From Hyphomicrobiales bacterium (GTDB taxonomy: Bacteria > Pseudomonadota > Alphaproteobacteria > Rhizobiales > S144-23): a stretch of DNA of 11,585 nucleotides. Shown here piece after piece: positions 1-6,562 of this stretch. The stretch covers positions 1 to 11,585 of the forward strand of contig WGBL01000436.1 of assembly GCA_015494375.1 (NCBI GenBank), written 5' to 3'. The first letter of the stretch is position 1, and the number at the start of each line of letters is the position of its first letter. The notes under the pieces were generated by a model. It was not told the DNA's origin and searched no databases. It saw only the letters and a list, made by a program, of their open reading frames with translations. The position numbers and the translations under genes were made by a program.

Positions 1-957
1 ATTGGGCTGGTGAGGATGGGGCGGAGGAGGATGGGCCCGGGGAGGATGTTGCGGTGCCGAACCCGGGGCTTCCGGCGCAGCTCCCAAGCTCCCTTCTCCC
101 GATGGAGAATGGCTCGGCGGAGGCGCCATCGGCGGATGCGGCGGAGGCTCCGGTGCCGAGTCGGTCTCCGGCGACGGCCCGGGCTCAGGCGCTTGATCGC
201 GCGGCCTTGGTTCCAGGTGATCGAAATCAGGTGGCAGTGTCGTCGCCCGCTCGAGAATATCGCGCGCCTCCGCCAGCGCTTCCTCCGGTTTGGGAGGAGA
301 TGATGAGGGGGCCCGCGTGGACGATGGCTCTGTGGGCAGTGGCTCTTTGGGCAGCGGCTTTGTGGGGGGCAGCTCTGTGGGGGGCAGCTCCGTGGGCGGC
401 GGAGCCGCCTCTCGTGGGCTCGGTGGGGCATGCGGCGAGGCTTGCGGCGGGCTGCCGGTTCTGGGCTCGTGCGATGACTGGTGGGGCTCGCGTGGCTCGC
501 CAAGGCCCTTGAGCGTGCTGACAGCCGCCTCGAACGTCAGCCCATGGGCCTTGAGCAGCCTGGCCGAGGGGCTCCGCCCCTCGCCAATGAGCGCGGCAAG
601 AACGATGGCCCCGTCGATCTGCCGGCGTCCCGACTGTTCCGCCGCCGCCGAGGCATAATCGAAAATCCGCGCAAGGGCGGGCGAAGGATAGGGCACCGCC
701 GGGGGCTCTGAGGTCGTGCCTTCGTCCTCTTGTGCGACAAGCCCGGCGATTTCACTGCGCAGACGGCTGATGTCGAGCCCACTCGCCACCATCACCGCCA
801 GCGCATCGCCGTCCTCGCTGAGTGCAAGCAGCATATGCTCGATGCTCACGAGCGAGCGGCCCTGCTCGCCGGCATAGCCGATCGCCCGCTCCACGCTTCG
901 CCGCAGCTCGGGTGTCATGGGCACCCAGCCCAACCGATCCTCCTGGCGCATGGCCAT
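1..957 (-). CDS. ClpA-type N-domain protein with proline-rich stalk (partial)
   Basis: The frame is open from the left edge to an upstream in-frame stop at 1048-1050; 319 codons are visible and the C-terminus is missing. Residues about 14-152 match the double-repeat Clp N-domain: repeat 1 carries SIEHMLLAL and repeat 2 carries the stretch RIFDYASAAAEQSG followed by LLKAHGL, both very like ClpA. In Clp ATPases this domain binds adaptors or substrates. Here, instead of an AAA+ module, about 165 residues of Pro/Glu/Ser-rich sequence follow (five pentapeptides at 187-211, then a short predicted helix at 222-240, then His/Pro-rich sequence). The start at 957 (MAMRQEDR) is chosen because GAGGGAG lies 7 nt upstream; 951, 918 or 981 are possible. 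I see no signal peptide. The gene is divergent from argB. A C-terminal AAA+ or other domain beyond the edge cannot be excluded, so the function is unknown. Confidence 0.85.
   Translation of the reverse strand, partial: MAMRQEDRLGWVPMTPELRRSVERAIGYAGEQGRSLVSIEHMLLALSEDGDALAVMVASGLDISRLRSEIAGLVAQEDEGTTSEPPAVPYPSPALARIFDYASAAAEQSGRRQIDGAIVLAALIGEGRSPSARLLKAHGLTFEAAVSTLKGLGEPREPHQSSHEPRTGSPPQASPHAPPSPREAAPPPTELPPTELPPTKPLPKEPLPTEPSSTRAPSSSPPKPEEALAEARDILERATTLPPDFDHLEPRPRDQAPEPGPSPETDSAPEPPPHPPMAPPPSHSPSGEGSLGAAPEAPGSAPQHPPRAHPPPPHPHQPN
326..400. repeat. Five 15-bp tandem units inside the Clp N-domain gene
   Basis: Five consecutive 15-bp units (for example GGCTCTGTGGGCAGT, GGCTCTTTGGGCAGC, AGCTCTGTGGGGGGC) occupy 326-400 with a few substitutions each. 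On the minus strand they encode five pentapeptides of the PPTEL / PLPKE type in the proline-rich stalk. The period is a multiple of three, so copy number could change without breaking the frame. Confidence 0.85.
565..583. repeat. Perfect inverted repeat within coding sequence
   Basis: CGAGGGGC, a TCC loop and GCCCCTCG form an 8-bp perfect stem inside the second Clp repeat (encoding the GEGRSPSAR stretch). It resembles the GC-rich palindromes scattered through many alphaproteobacterial genomes. Any role is unknown. Confidence 0.5.
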
Positions 958-1317
958 GGCCCCACTCCCTCGAGCTTTCATGTTGCGGCGGCATCTTTGG
1001 CGAACCTCAAGCCCGTGTCGGCTCGAAACGCCTCGGAGAAGAACACCTCAAAACAAACGAAGAGCCGGCTGGGCAATCGACTGACGGCGCAAGCCGCACG
1101 CAAGCCCTTGACTCATACCCCATCGGGGCGCGATTGACATCTGCATCAGGCTCTCGGTGTTTTAAGCTGGGGATTGCGGCGAGGCCGTGATCGGGTGCTG
1201 TCGCGTTATCGGAGTGATGAAGCGGGGCCGAGCGACACACCGGCCGAGCCAAACGAGCCGACCGACGGACCGCACGAGCCAACCGACCGACCAGCCGAGC
1301 AGCAAGAACCACAAGAG
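958..1317. other. Divergent intergenic region, Clp N-domain gene / argB
   Basis: This 360-bp region separates two divergent genes. It holds a candidate plus-strand promoter (1134-1165) and, near its right end, two degenerate 21-bp units at 1253-1273 and 1274-1294 (each starting ACGAGCC and rich in ACCGAC). In the argB frame these units would encode Glu-Pro-Thr-Asp-rich heptads, and that frame is open with possible GTG (1195) and TTG (1174) starts. Part of the region may therefore be an ArgB N-terminal extension rather than leader. I found no convincing minus-strand promoter for the Clp N-domain gene. Confidence 0.6.
1134..1165 (+). promoter_or_regulatory. Candidate promoter for the argB operon
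   Basis: A perfect -35 hexamer TTGACA sits at 1134-1139. The -10 is poor: TGTTTT (1158-1163) with an 18-bp spacer, or TTTTAA (1160-1165) with a 20-bp spacer. Position between the divergent genes and orientation fit transcription of argB. No ARG-box-like operator is evident. Confidence 0.35.
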
Positions 1318-2274
1318 ATGAGCAAACCCACCTCACCGGCCCCGAGCGAGCCCTCTGCCTCTGAGGGTCCAGAGGCCACCGAAGAACGGGCCTCGGCCCA
1401 CACTCAAGCGCGCATCCTGTCCGAGGCGCTGCCCAACATGCAGCGCTACGATCGCCAGACGGTGGTGATCAAGTATGGCGGCCATGCCATGGGGGATCCG
1501 GCCCTTGCACGTGGGTTTGCCCGCGACATCACCCTTCTCAAGCAGGCGGGCGTCAATCCAATCGTCGTCCATGGCGGCGGGCCACAAATCGGCGCCATGC
1601 TCGAGCGCCTCGAGATCAAGTCCGAGTTCCGCGAGGGGCTGCGCGTCACTGATGCGGCGACCATCAATGTCGTCGAGATGGTGCTTTCGGGCTCGATCAA
1701 CAAGGGCATCGTGGCGGCGATCAATGCCGAGGGCGGCAGAGCCTGTGGCATCTCGGGCAAGGATGCGGGCCTCATGGTCGCGAAAAAGCTCGACAAGAGG
1801 GTCAAGGACCCCGATTCCAACCTCTTGAAGGCAATCGATCTGGGCTTTGTCGGCGAGCCCGAGCGCGTCAATCCCCATATCATCGAGGTGATCATTGCAG
1901 GCGACCTCATCCCCGTCATTGCCCCCATCGGTGTTTCAGAGAAGGGCGAGACCCTCAATATCAATGCCGATACCTTCGCCGGCGCGCTCGCGGCCGCTCT
2001 GCGGGCCAAGCGGCTTCTCTTGCTCACCGACGTCGAGGGCGTCATCGACAAGTCCGGCAAGCTCATCGAGGCGCTGACGGTCGCCGAGGCGCGCGCCCTC
2101 ATCGCCGATGGCACCATCTCGGGCGGCATGATCCCCAAGGTTGAAAGCGCGCTCGGAGTGGTCGAGGCCGGGGTCGAGGCGGTGGTCATCATCAACGGGC
2201 GGGTGCCCCATGCCGTGCTGCTCGAGCTCTTTACCGATCACGGCGCGGGCACTTTGTTCACGGCGGATCGATGA
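1318..2274 (+). CDS. argB: Acetylglutamate kinase
   Basis: Phosphorylates N-acetylglutamate with ATP, the second step of arginine synthesis in the cytosol. From ATG 1318 the protein has 318 residues, about 20 more than usual. Family marks: lysine 52 in KYGGHAMG, the glycine-rich substrate loop VHGGGPQIG (84-92), NINAD with Asp217, TDVEGV (237-242) and Lys274 in GGMIPKVES. The helix before the core (ILSEALPNMQRY, 33-44) is the N-terminal helix seen in hexameric, arginine-inhibited kinases, so feedback inhibition is likely (family knowledge). Residues 1-30 are low-complexity Ser/Pro/Glu. ATG 1318 is the ATG nearest the conserved start but has a poor ribosome site; GTG 1195, preceded by GAGG about 10 nt upstream, would add 41 repeat-like residues. 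First gene of a plus-strand cluster; its stop overlaps the next start (ATGA). Confidence 0.95.
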   Translation: MSKPTSPAPSEPSASEGPEATEERASAHTQARILSEALPNMQRYDRQTVVIKYGGHAMGDPALARGFARDITLLKQAGVNPIVVHGGGPQIGAMLERLEIKSEFREGLRVTDAATINVVEMVLSGSINKGIVAAINAEGGRACGISGKDAGLMVAKKLDKRVKDPDSNLLKAIDLGFVGEPERVNPHIIEVIIAGDLIPVIAPIGVSEKGETLNINADTFAGALAAALRAKRLLLLTDVEGVIDKSGKLIEALTVAEARALIADGTISGGMIPKVESALGVVEAGVEAVVIINGRVPHAVLLELFTDHGAGTLFTADR

Positions 2275-3191
2275 GCAGCCGGAGCCAAATGGGGAGCAAC
2301 CAGAGCCACATGGGAAAGGGCAAGAGCGTCGGCCATACCCGCGCGAATGGCAACCACGCCGTGGGCGAGCCCCGGCTGCCGCGGCCCCACGGAACCCCCC
2401 GCGACTACGGCGACGGCGACGGCGGCGGCCATGGCGACCTTGGCGATTGCGGCAATCACACGCGCGTCTGCTACAGGACGCCCCATGGCGGGTCCGCGTG
2501 CCGCTGCTTCGAGCGTGCCTCGGTCTGGATCTTCGATCTCGACAACACCCTCTACCCGGCGAGCTCCAACCTCTTCGACCAGATCGCCGAGCGGATGAAC
2601 CTTTTCATCGAGCGCCTCCTGGGCCTCTCGCGCGAGGCTGCCCAGGAGCTCCGCCGGCGCTACTATCTCGAGTTCGGCACCACGCTTGCCGGGCTCATGG
2701 CGCGCCATGGAGTCGCCCCCGACGCCTTTTTGAGCTTTGTTCACGACATCGACCACTCGCCCATTGCGGCGGACCCGCCGCTCGCGCGTGCTCTCGCCGC
2801 CCTGCCGGGGCGACGCTACATCTTCACCAATGGCACCCGGCGCCATGCCGAGTGTGTGGCCGCCCGCCTCGGGGTGCTCGATCACTTTGACGGCATTTTC
2901 GACATTGCGGATGCCGCTTATGTGCCCAAGCCCCACCGCGCCACCTTTGAGCGGTTCTGCGAGCGCCTCGAGGTCGCGCCCCCCGAGGCGGTGATGTTTG
3001 AGGATTTGCCGCACAATCTCGAGACCGCCCATGCGCTGGGGATGACAACGGTGCTGGTTCACTCGAGCTATGACGATCACCCCTCGCAACGCGAGATTGC
3101 GGCCGGCGCGCCACCGCCCGCCCATGTCCACCACATGACCGACGACCTCGCCCATTTCGTGGGACAGCTGGCCGCGCGCCGGGCGCGGTAG
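2271..3191 (+). CDS. HAD-family hydrolase, pyrimidine 5'-nucleotidase type, N-terminally extended
   Basis: A haloacid-dehalogenase phosphatase of the SDT1/pyrimidine 5'-nucleotidase group, expected to dephosphorylate nucleoside monophosphates or similar small phosphates. Motif I is FDLDNTLYP (Asp89 nucleophile, Asp91), motif II is IFTNGT, motif III contains the lysine of VPKPH, and motif IV is MFEDLPHN. The ATG at 2271 overlaps the argB stop as ATGA, which implies translational coupling. About 84 residues precede the catalytic domain, where homologues have only a few. This extension is rich in Gly, Asp, His and Arg, with four cysteines (60, 67, 77, 79). Third codon positions across it are almost all G or C, as in the rest of the gene, so it is probably translated. 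Internal ATGs at 2289 and 2310 also fit, but none lies close to the domain. The argB-HAD-dapD order recurs in Alphaproteobacteria; the true substrate is unproven. Confidence 0.88.
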   Translation: MSSRSQMGSNQSHMGKGKSVGHTRANGNHAVGEPRLPRPHGTPRDYGDGDGGGHGDLGDCGNHTRVCYRTPHGGSACRCFERASVWIFDLDNTLYPASSNLFDQIAERMNLFIERLLGLSREAAQELRRRYYLEFGTTLAGLMARHGVAPDAFLSFVHDIDHSPIAADPPLARALAALPGRRYIFTNGTRRHAECVAARLGVLDHFDGIFDIADAAYVPKPHRATFERFCERLEVAPPEAVMFEDLPHNLETAHALGMTTVLVHSSYDDHPSQREIAAGAPPPAHVHHMTDDLAHFVGQLAARRAR

Positions 3192-3437
3192 TTGGGCGCA
3201 CACCCCTTGACCCGAGGCGATCGAGACGCGATCAGTTGGGCCGCGCATGGCGCTTGAATTGGCGGTTCAGTTGGCGCTTGTTCTGGTGCTTGAGTTGACG
3301 CTTTGATGCCGCGCGCCCGAGGCCAGCGGCCAAGCGCCCCTAGGCGAGCGCCGCGCGCCCGCAGGCAGCGGCCCAGGCCTGCCCACCCGAGCTGGCCAAC
3401 CCAAGTCGGAGAGAGCAGCCGGAGAGAGCAAAAGACC
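3192..3437. other. Intergenic region HAD hydrolase - dapD with two repeat families
   Basis: This 246-bp region contains a 5 x 12-bp degenerate tandem repeat (3249-3308) and an imperfect 27-bp direct repeat (3308-3334 and 3350-3376, both beginning GCCGCGCGCCCG and containing AGCGGCC). It ends with two GGAGAGAGCA copies, the second serving as the dapD ribosome site. I see no clear promoter or terminator, so dapD may be read through from argB. Confidence 0.6.
3249..3308. repeat. Five degenerate 12-bp tandem units
   Basis: Units in order are GGCGCTTGAATT, GGCGGTTCAGTT, GGCGCTTGTTCT, GGTGCTTGAGTT and GACGCTTTGATG. Substitutions but no indels separate them. The array is between the HAD gene and dapD. 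Confidence 0.75.
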
Positions 3438-4283
3438 ATGGCTCATGACGACCTCATCCAGACCATCGACGCGGCCTTCGATGCGCGCGAGCAGATCGAC
3501 AGCACCACCACGGGCGCGGTGAGAGAGGCGGTTGCGGCCGCCCTCGACCTCCTCGATCGCGGCGAGGCCCGGGTCGCCGAGCGCCAGGAGGACGGCAGCT
3601 GGACGGTCAACCAGTGGCTCAAGAAGGCGGTGCTGTTGTCGTTTCGTTTGAACGACATGACGGCGATCCCGGGCGGGCCGGGCGGCGCCAGCTGGTGGGA
3701 CAAGGTGCCATCCAAATTCGCCGGCTGGGGCGAGGCGGAGTTCCGCGCCGCGAGGTTTCGCGCCGTGCCGGGCGCCATCGTCCGCCATTCCGCCTATATC
3801 GCCCCAGGGGTCGTGCTGATGCCGTCTTTCGTCAACCTCGGCGCCTATGTCGACGAGGGCACCATGGTCGACACCTGGGCAACCGTCGGCTCGTGTGCGC
3901 AGATCGGCAAGAATGTGCATCTCTCGGGCGGTGCCGGCATCGGCGGCGTGCTCGAGCCGCTGCAGGCGGGCCCCGTCATCATCGAGGACAACTGTTTCAT
4001 CGGCGCTCGCGCCGAGGTGGCCGAAGGGGTAATCGTCGGCGAGGGCTCGGTGCTCTCCATGGGGGTCTATATCGGCCAATCGACCAAGATCGTCGATCGC
4101 GCAACGGGCGAGATCCACTATGGCCGTGTGCCGCCCTACTCGGTGGTCGTGCCCGGCACGATGCCCGGCAAGCCGCTGCCCGACGGCAGCCCGGGCCCCG
4201 CGCTCTATTGCGCCGTCATTGTCAAGCAAGTGGATGCCCGCACCCGCTCGAAAACCTCGATCAACGAGCTCTTGCGCGATTGA
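3438..4283 (+). CDS. dapD: 2,3,4,5-tetrahydropyridine-2,6-dicarboxylate N-succinyltransferase
   Basis: Transfers succinyl from succinyl-CoA to tetrahydrodipicolinate in the succinylase branch of diaminopimelate and lysine synthesis, supplying cell wall and protein precursors. The 281-residue length is normal. An N-terminal helical part (1-105, with WTVNQWLKKAVLLSFR) precedes a left-handed beta-helix built of hexapeptide repeats (about 113-235), including the conserved NLGAYVDEGTMVDTW stretch with the family's catalytic Asp, the GAGIGGVLEPLQA turn, and GARAEVAEG with the conserved Glu. ATG 3438 is chosen because GGAGAGAG lies about 10 nt upstream and the protein then starts at the family position; the upstream Arg-rich frame from 3303 is repeat-derived. 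dapE, commonly next, is absent: the following gene is convergent. Confidence 0.96.
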   Translation: MAHDDLIQTIDAAFDAREQIDSTTTGAVREAVAAALDLLDRGEARVAERQEDGSWTVNQWLKKAVLLSFRLNDMTAIPGGPGGASWWDKVPSKFAGWGEAEFRAARFRAVPGAIVRHSAYIAPGVVLMPSFVNLGAYVDEGTMVDTWATVGSCAQIGKNVHLSGGAGIGGVLEPLQAGPVIIEDNCFIGARAEVAEGVIVGEGSVLSMGVYIGQSTKIVDRATGEIHYGRVPPYSVVVPGTMPGKPLPDGSPGPALYCAVIVKQVDARTRSKTSINELLRD

Positions 4284-4406
4284 GGCACCGTTGCGAGAGG
4301 GCAATTGTGCCACGTATGCCATGCGCTACTCGGTTTGAGGGGCGGCGGTGGTGGCACCCATCCCAAAGATTGGCGCTCCCGTTGAAATGATTGCCGCTGC
4401 AGTCGA

Positions 4407-4434
4407 GTTGTGCCGGCCTGGTTGTGCCGGCCTG
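4407..4434. repeat. Perfect 14-bp tandem duplication
   Basis: GTTGTGCCGGCCTG occurs twice with no gap and no mismatch, so it is either recent or maintained. Confidence 0.9.
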
Positions 4435-4445
4435 CATAAGCAGGC
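4430..4445. terminator. Possible bidirectional hairpin between convergent genes
   Basis: A 6-bp stem (GCCTGC/GCAGGC) with an ATAA loop lies between the ends of dapD and the acyl-CoA dehydrogenase gene. There is no poly-T tail, so intrinsic termination is doubtful. Confidence 0.25.
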
Positions 4446-4462
4446 ACCCCTGGCTTGCGCAT

Positions 4463-6208
4463 TCAGGCGCCTGGAGGAGCATCGGCGCGCTTGCTGGCAG
4501 TGTCGGTGGCGGCAAGCACCCGCTCGAGGATGGCGCTCGTATCGAGCCGCTCACTGCCTGCGCCATAGGTGTGGCGCCAGCCGCCCGTAAGCCGCGAGGC
4601 GATGAACGGCACAGCCACCGAAAGCGGGGCATGGGCATTGAGCAACGCTCCCGCCGCAAGCCGCGCCAGGCCCTCGACAAAGGCGCGGGCATGGGACTCG
4701 ATCTCGCGCGGCCGGTGGAGGAGCGCGCGCACCTCTTCAAGGGCGCGGGCAAGTTTGGCGTCGTCGGCGCACTCGGCCTCGAGCCACTCGAAGACGAGCT
4801 CGACCGCCGCGCTCTCGCGCTTGAGGACGCGCAGAATGTCGAGACACATGACATTGCCCGAGCCCTCCCAGATGGCATTGACCGGCAACTCACGATAGAT
4901 GCGCGCCAAGGGCCATTCCTCGACATAGCCATTGCCGCCCAGGCACTCCATGGCTTCATAGGCGAGGGCCGGCGCAAGCTTGGTCACCCAGTACTTGGTC
5001 ACCGGTGTCATGACTCGGCGCCAGGCGGCCTCGCGCTCATCGTTCGGATAATCAAAGGCGCGTGCAAGCCGGAAGCTCAGCGCCACCGCCGCCTCGACAT
5101 CGAGCGCCATATCGGCGAGAACCCGCGCCATCAGCGGCTGCTCCACGAGCCTCTTGCCGAAGACGGCGCGGTGGCGGGCATGGTGGACCGCCTGCGCGAG
5201 ACAAAAGCGCATGAGCCCGGCCGATGAGATGGCGCAATCGAGGCGGGTGTGGGTAACCATCTCGATGATCGTCGGCACGCCACGCCCCTCCTCGCCGATG
5301 AGCCAGGCCTCGGCCCCCTCGAGCTCGATCTCCGAGCTGGCATTGGAGCGGTTGCCGAGCTTGTCCTTGAGGCGCTGCAAGCGAATGGCGTTGAGCGCAC
5401 CGTCCTCGCAAAAGCGCGGCATCAGGAAGCACGAAAGCCCGCCCGGCGCCTGCGCCAAAACGAGAAACGCATCACACATGGGCGCCGACATGAACCACTT
5501 GTGGCCGACCAGGCGATAGCGCCCGCCGGGCCCGCCGTTGCCCACGGGCTCGGCACGTGTGGTATTCGCCCTCACATCGGTGCCGCCCTGCTTCTCGGTC
5601 ATGGCCATGCCGATGGTGACGGACTTCTTCTCGGCCATGGGGAGAAAGCGCGGGTCATACTCGCCAACGAAGATCTTGGCGAGCCAGGGCGCGGCGACGT
5701 CGGGTTGCGCGAGGAGCGTTGGCACCGCGGCATTGGTCATGGTGATGGGGCAGCAGTGCCCCGCCTCGGCCTGCGCCAGCAGATAGAGCGCAGCGGCGCG
5801 GGCGACATTGGCGCCCGGTAGAGGCCCCACGCTCTTGTCCGCGCCAACCCGCCAGGAGCCGCAGTGGGCCCGGGCCTCGAAAGCAAGCGCCATGAAGGCG
5901 TGATAGGCGGGATGGTAGTCAACGCGATCGATCCGCCGGCCGCGGGGCTCGAAGGACCGCAGCACCGGCGGATAGGTGTTGGCAAGGCGGCCGAGCTCGA
6001 GCATTTCGGCCGAGCCGAGGCGCGCGCCGAGCGCATCGAGCGCCAGCCCCTCCGGTGCGGCCGTCTTATGCGTATCCCCGCCCCCCTCGCGCGCCACCGC
6101 CTCGATGAGGGGGGTGTCGAGGCTGTAGAGGTTGATGTCCTCAAAGGGCGGGGATTGGTTGAAGACCTCGTGTGTTGCGAGCGTGGCGATGTGGGGTTCT
6201 TCGGTCAT
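4463..6208 (-). CDS. AidB-type acyl-CoA dehydrogenase family protein
   Basis: The 581-residue flavoprotein is closer to E. coli AidB (about 540 residues) than to ordinary 380-residue acyl-CoA dehydrogenases. It has the AidB-style N-terminal region (THEVFNQSPPFEDINLYSLD at 12-31), the FAD-binding stretch MAMTEKQGGTDVRANTT (201-217), GHKWFMSAPMCDAFLVLAQ (235-253), and a C-terminal helical domain with AIWEGSGNVMCLDILR. Glu448 there stands where acyl-CoA dehydrogenases keep the catalytic base. AidB belongs to the Ada alkylation response and is reported to bind DNA; whether this protein acts in repair or on an acyl-CoA is not shown by sequence. The start at 6208 is supported by AAAGG about 8 nt upstream. 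It lies downstream of nth on the same strand but 354 bp away, so probably has its own promoter. The last 15 residues are a polar tail. Confidence 0.9.
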   Translation of the reverse strand: MTEEPHIATLATHEVFNQSPPFEDINLYSLDTPLIEAVAREGGGDTHKTAAPEGLALDALGARLGSAEMLELGRLANTYPPVLRSFEPRGRRIDRVDYHPAYHAFMALAFEARAHCGSWRVGADKSVGPLPGANVARAAALYLLAQAEAGHCCPITMTNAAVPTLLAQPDVAAPWLAKIFVGEYDPRFLPMAEKKSVTIGMAMTEKQGGTDVRANTTRAEPVGNGGPGGRYRLVGHKWFMSAPMCDAFLVLAQAPGGLSCFLMPRFCEDGALNAIRLQRLKDKLGNRSNASSEIELEGAEAWLIGEEGRGVPTIIEMVTHTRLDCAISSAGLMRFCLAQAVHHARHRAVFGKRLVEQPLMARVLADMALDVEAAVALSFRLARAFDYPNDEREAAWRRVMTPVTKYWVTKLAPALAYEAMECLGGNGYVEEWPLARIYRELPVNAIWEGSGNVMCLDILRVLKRESAAVELVFEWLEAECADDAKLARALEEVRALLHRPREIESHARAFVEGLARLAAGALLNAHAPLSVAVPFIASRLTGGWRHTYGAGSERLDTSAILERVLAATDTASKRADAPPGA

Positions 6209-6277
6209 CGCACAAGCCTTTCTCTGTCAAGCTTTGAGCCGGGTCGAGCTCCAGCGGTCCCTGAGGCCCGGCTCGTT

Positions 6278-6301
6278 CAGCATTCGGGACAGCATTCGGA
6301 C
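6278..6301. repeat. 12-bp tandem duplication
   Basis: CAGCATTCGGGA is followed directly by CAGCATTCGGAC, differing only at the last two positions. It lies in the AidB-type gene upstream region. Confidence 0.8.
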
Positions 6302-6334
6302 AACAGGCTGCAGGGGCTGGTCCTCTCGTCCGGT

Positions 6335-6361
6335 GGGGGCGCTCGCCCCCTTCAGGGGGCG
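6335..6361. repeat. Three-arm competing hairpin (GGGGGCG / CGCCCCC / GGGGGCG)
   Basis: GGGGGCG (6335-6341), CGCCCCC (6344-6350) and GGGGGCG (6355-6361) are spaced by 2 nt and by a TTCA tetraloop. The middle arm can pair with either outer arm, the TTCA loop being more favourable. No T-tract follows on the minus strand, so this is not a standard terminator for nth; it may be a dispersed palindromic element. Confidence 0.55.
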
Positions 6362-6376
6362 TCGGAATCCGCCCCC

Positions 6377-6431
6377 GCCGCGTGAGCGCGACCTGGCCAC
6401 GGCCTGAGCGCCGCGTGAGTGCGATCTGCCC
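6377..6431. repeat. Imperfect direct repeat, 33-bp period
   Basis: Two 22-bp copies (6377-6398 and 6410-6431), each starting GCCGCGTGAG and differing at three positions, are separated by 11 bp. Confidence 0.7.
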
Positions 6432-6562
6432 GCAACCCGGCCGCGAGCACGCCTGTTCGGCCAAGTCGATGATACACCAATTCGCTGGTGGGGTGCGGGC
6501 TGAAAGAACGCTCGGCGCGCATGCTCGCCAGGCCCAGATCGGGCGAGACGGCAAGGGCAACC

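Larger units (their letters stand above)
4284..4462. other. Convergent intergenic region dapD / acyl-CoA dehydrogenase
   Basis: A 179-bp space between converging genes. It has a perfect 14-bp tandem duplication (GTTGTGCCGGCCTG at 4407-4420 and 4421-4434) overlapping a small hairpin GCCTGC-ATAA-GCAGGC (4430-4445). The hairpin could help end transcription from either side, but no T-tract follows on either strand. Confidence 0.5.
6209..6562. other. Intergenic region between nth and the AidB-type gene
   Basis: This 354-bp non-coding stretch lies downstream of nth and upstream of the AidB-type gene. It holds a 12-bp tandem duplication (6278-6301), a set of competing GC hairpins (6335-6361) and a 22-bp imperfect direct repeat with a 33-bp period (6377-6398 and 6410-6431). 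TTGACA occurs on the minus strand about 20 nt before the AidB-type start, too close to be its -35 box. No firm promoter was found. Confidence 0.5.

Noticed and set aside
54..711. Plus-strand open frames of up to 152 codons
   Set aside because: They are antisense to the Clp N-domain gene; their Ala/Trp/Gly-rich or Arg-rich translations reflect the complement of proline codons, and no family is recognisable.
1217..1321. A 34-codon plus frame (MKRGRATHR...) whose TGA overlaps the argB ATG
   Set aside because: The ATGA overlap looks like a coupled leader peptide, but the translation is Arg/Pro/Gln/Ser repeat sequence from the 21-bp units and GGAG lies too close to its start.
3303..3437. Upstream in-frame extension of dapD
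   Set aside because: It is an Arg/Pro-rich product of the direct repeats, and a good ribosome site precedes ATG 3438 where DapD homologues begin.
4391..5227. A 278-codon plus frame
   Set aside because: It is antisense to the AidB-type gene, which has full family motifs and the better codon pattern.
6215..6235. TTGACA on the minus strand just before the AidB-type gene as a -35 box
   Set aside because: A -10 box at normal spacing would fall inside the coding sequence.
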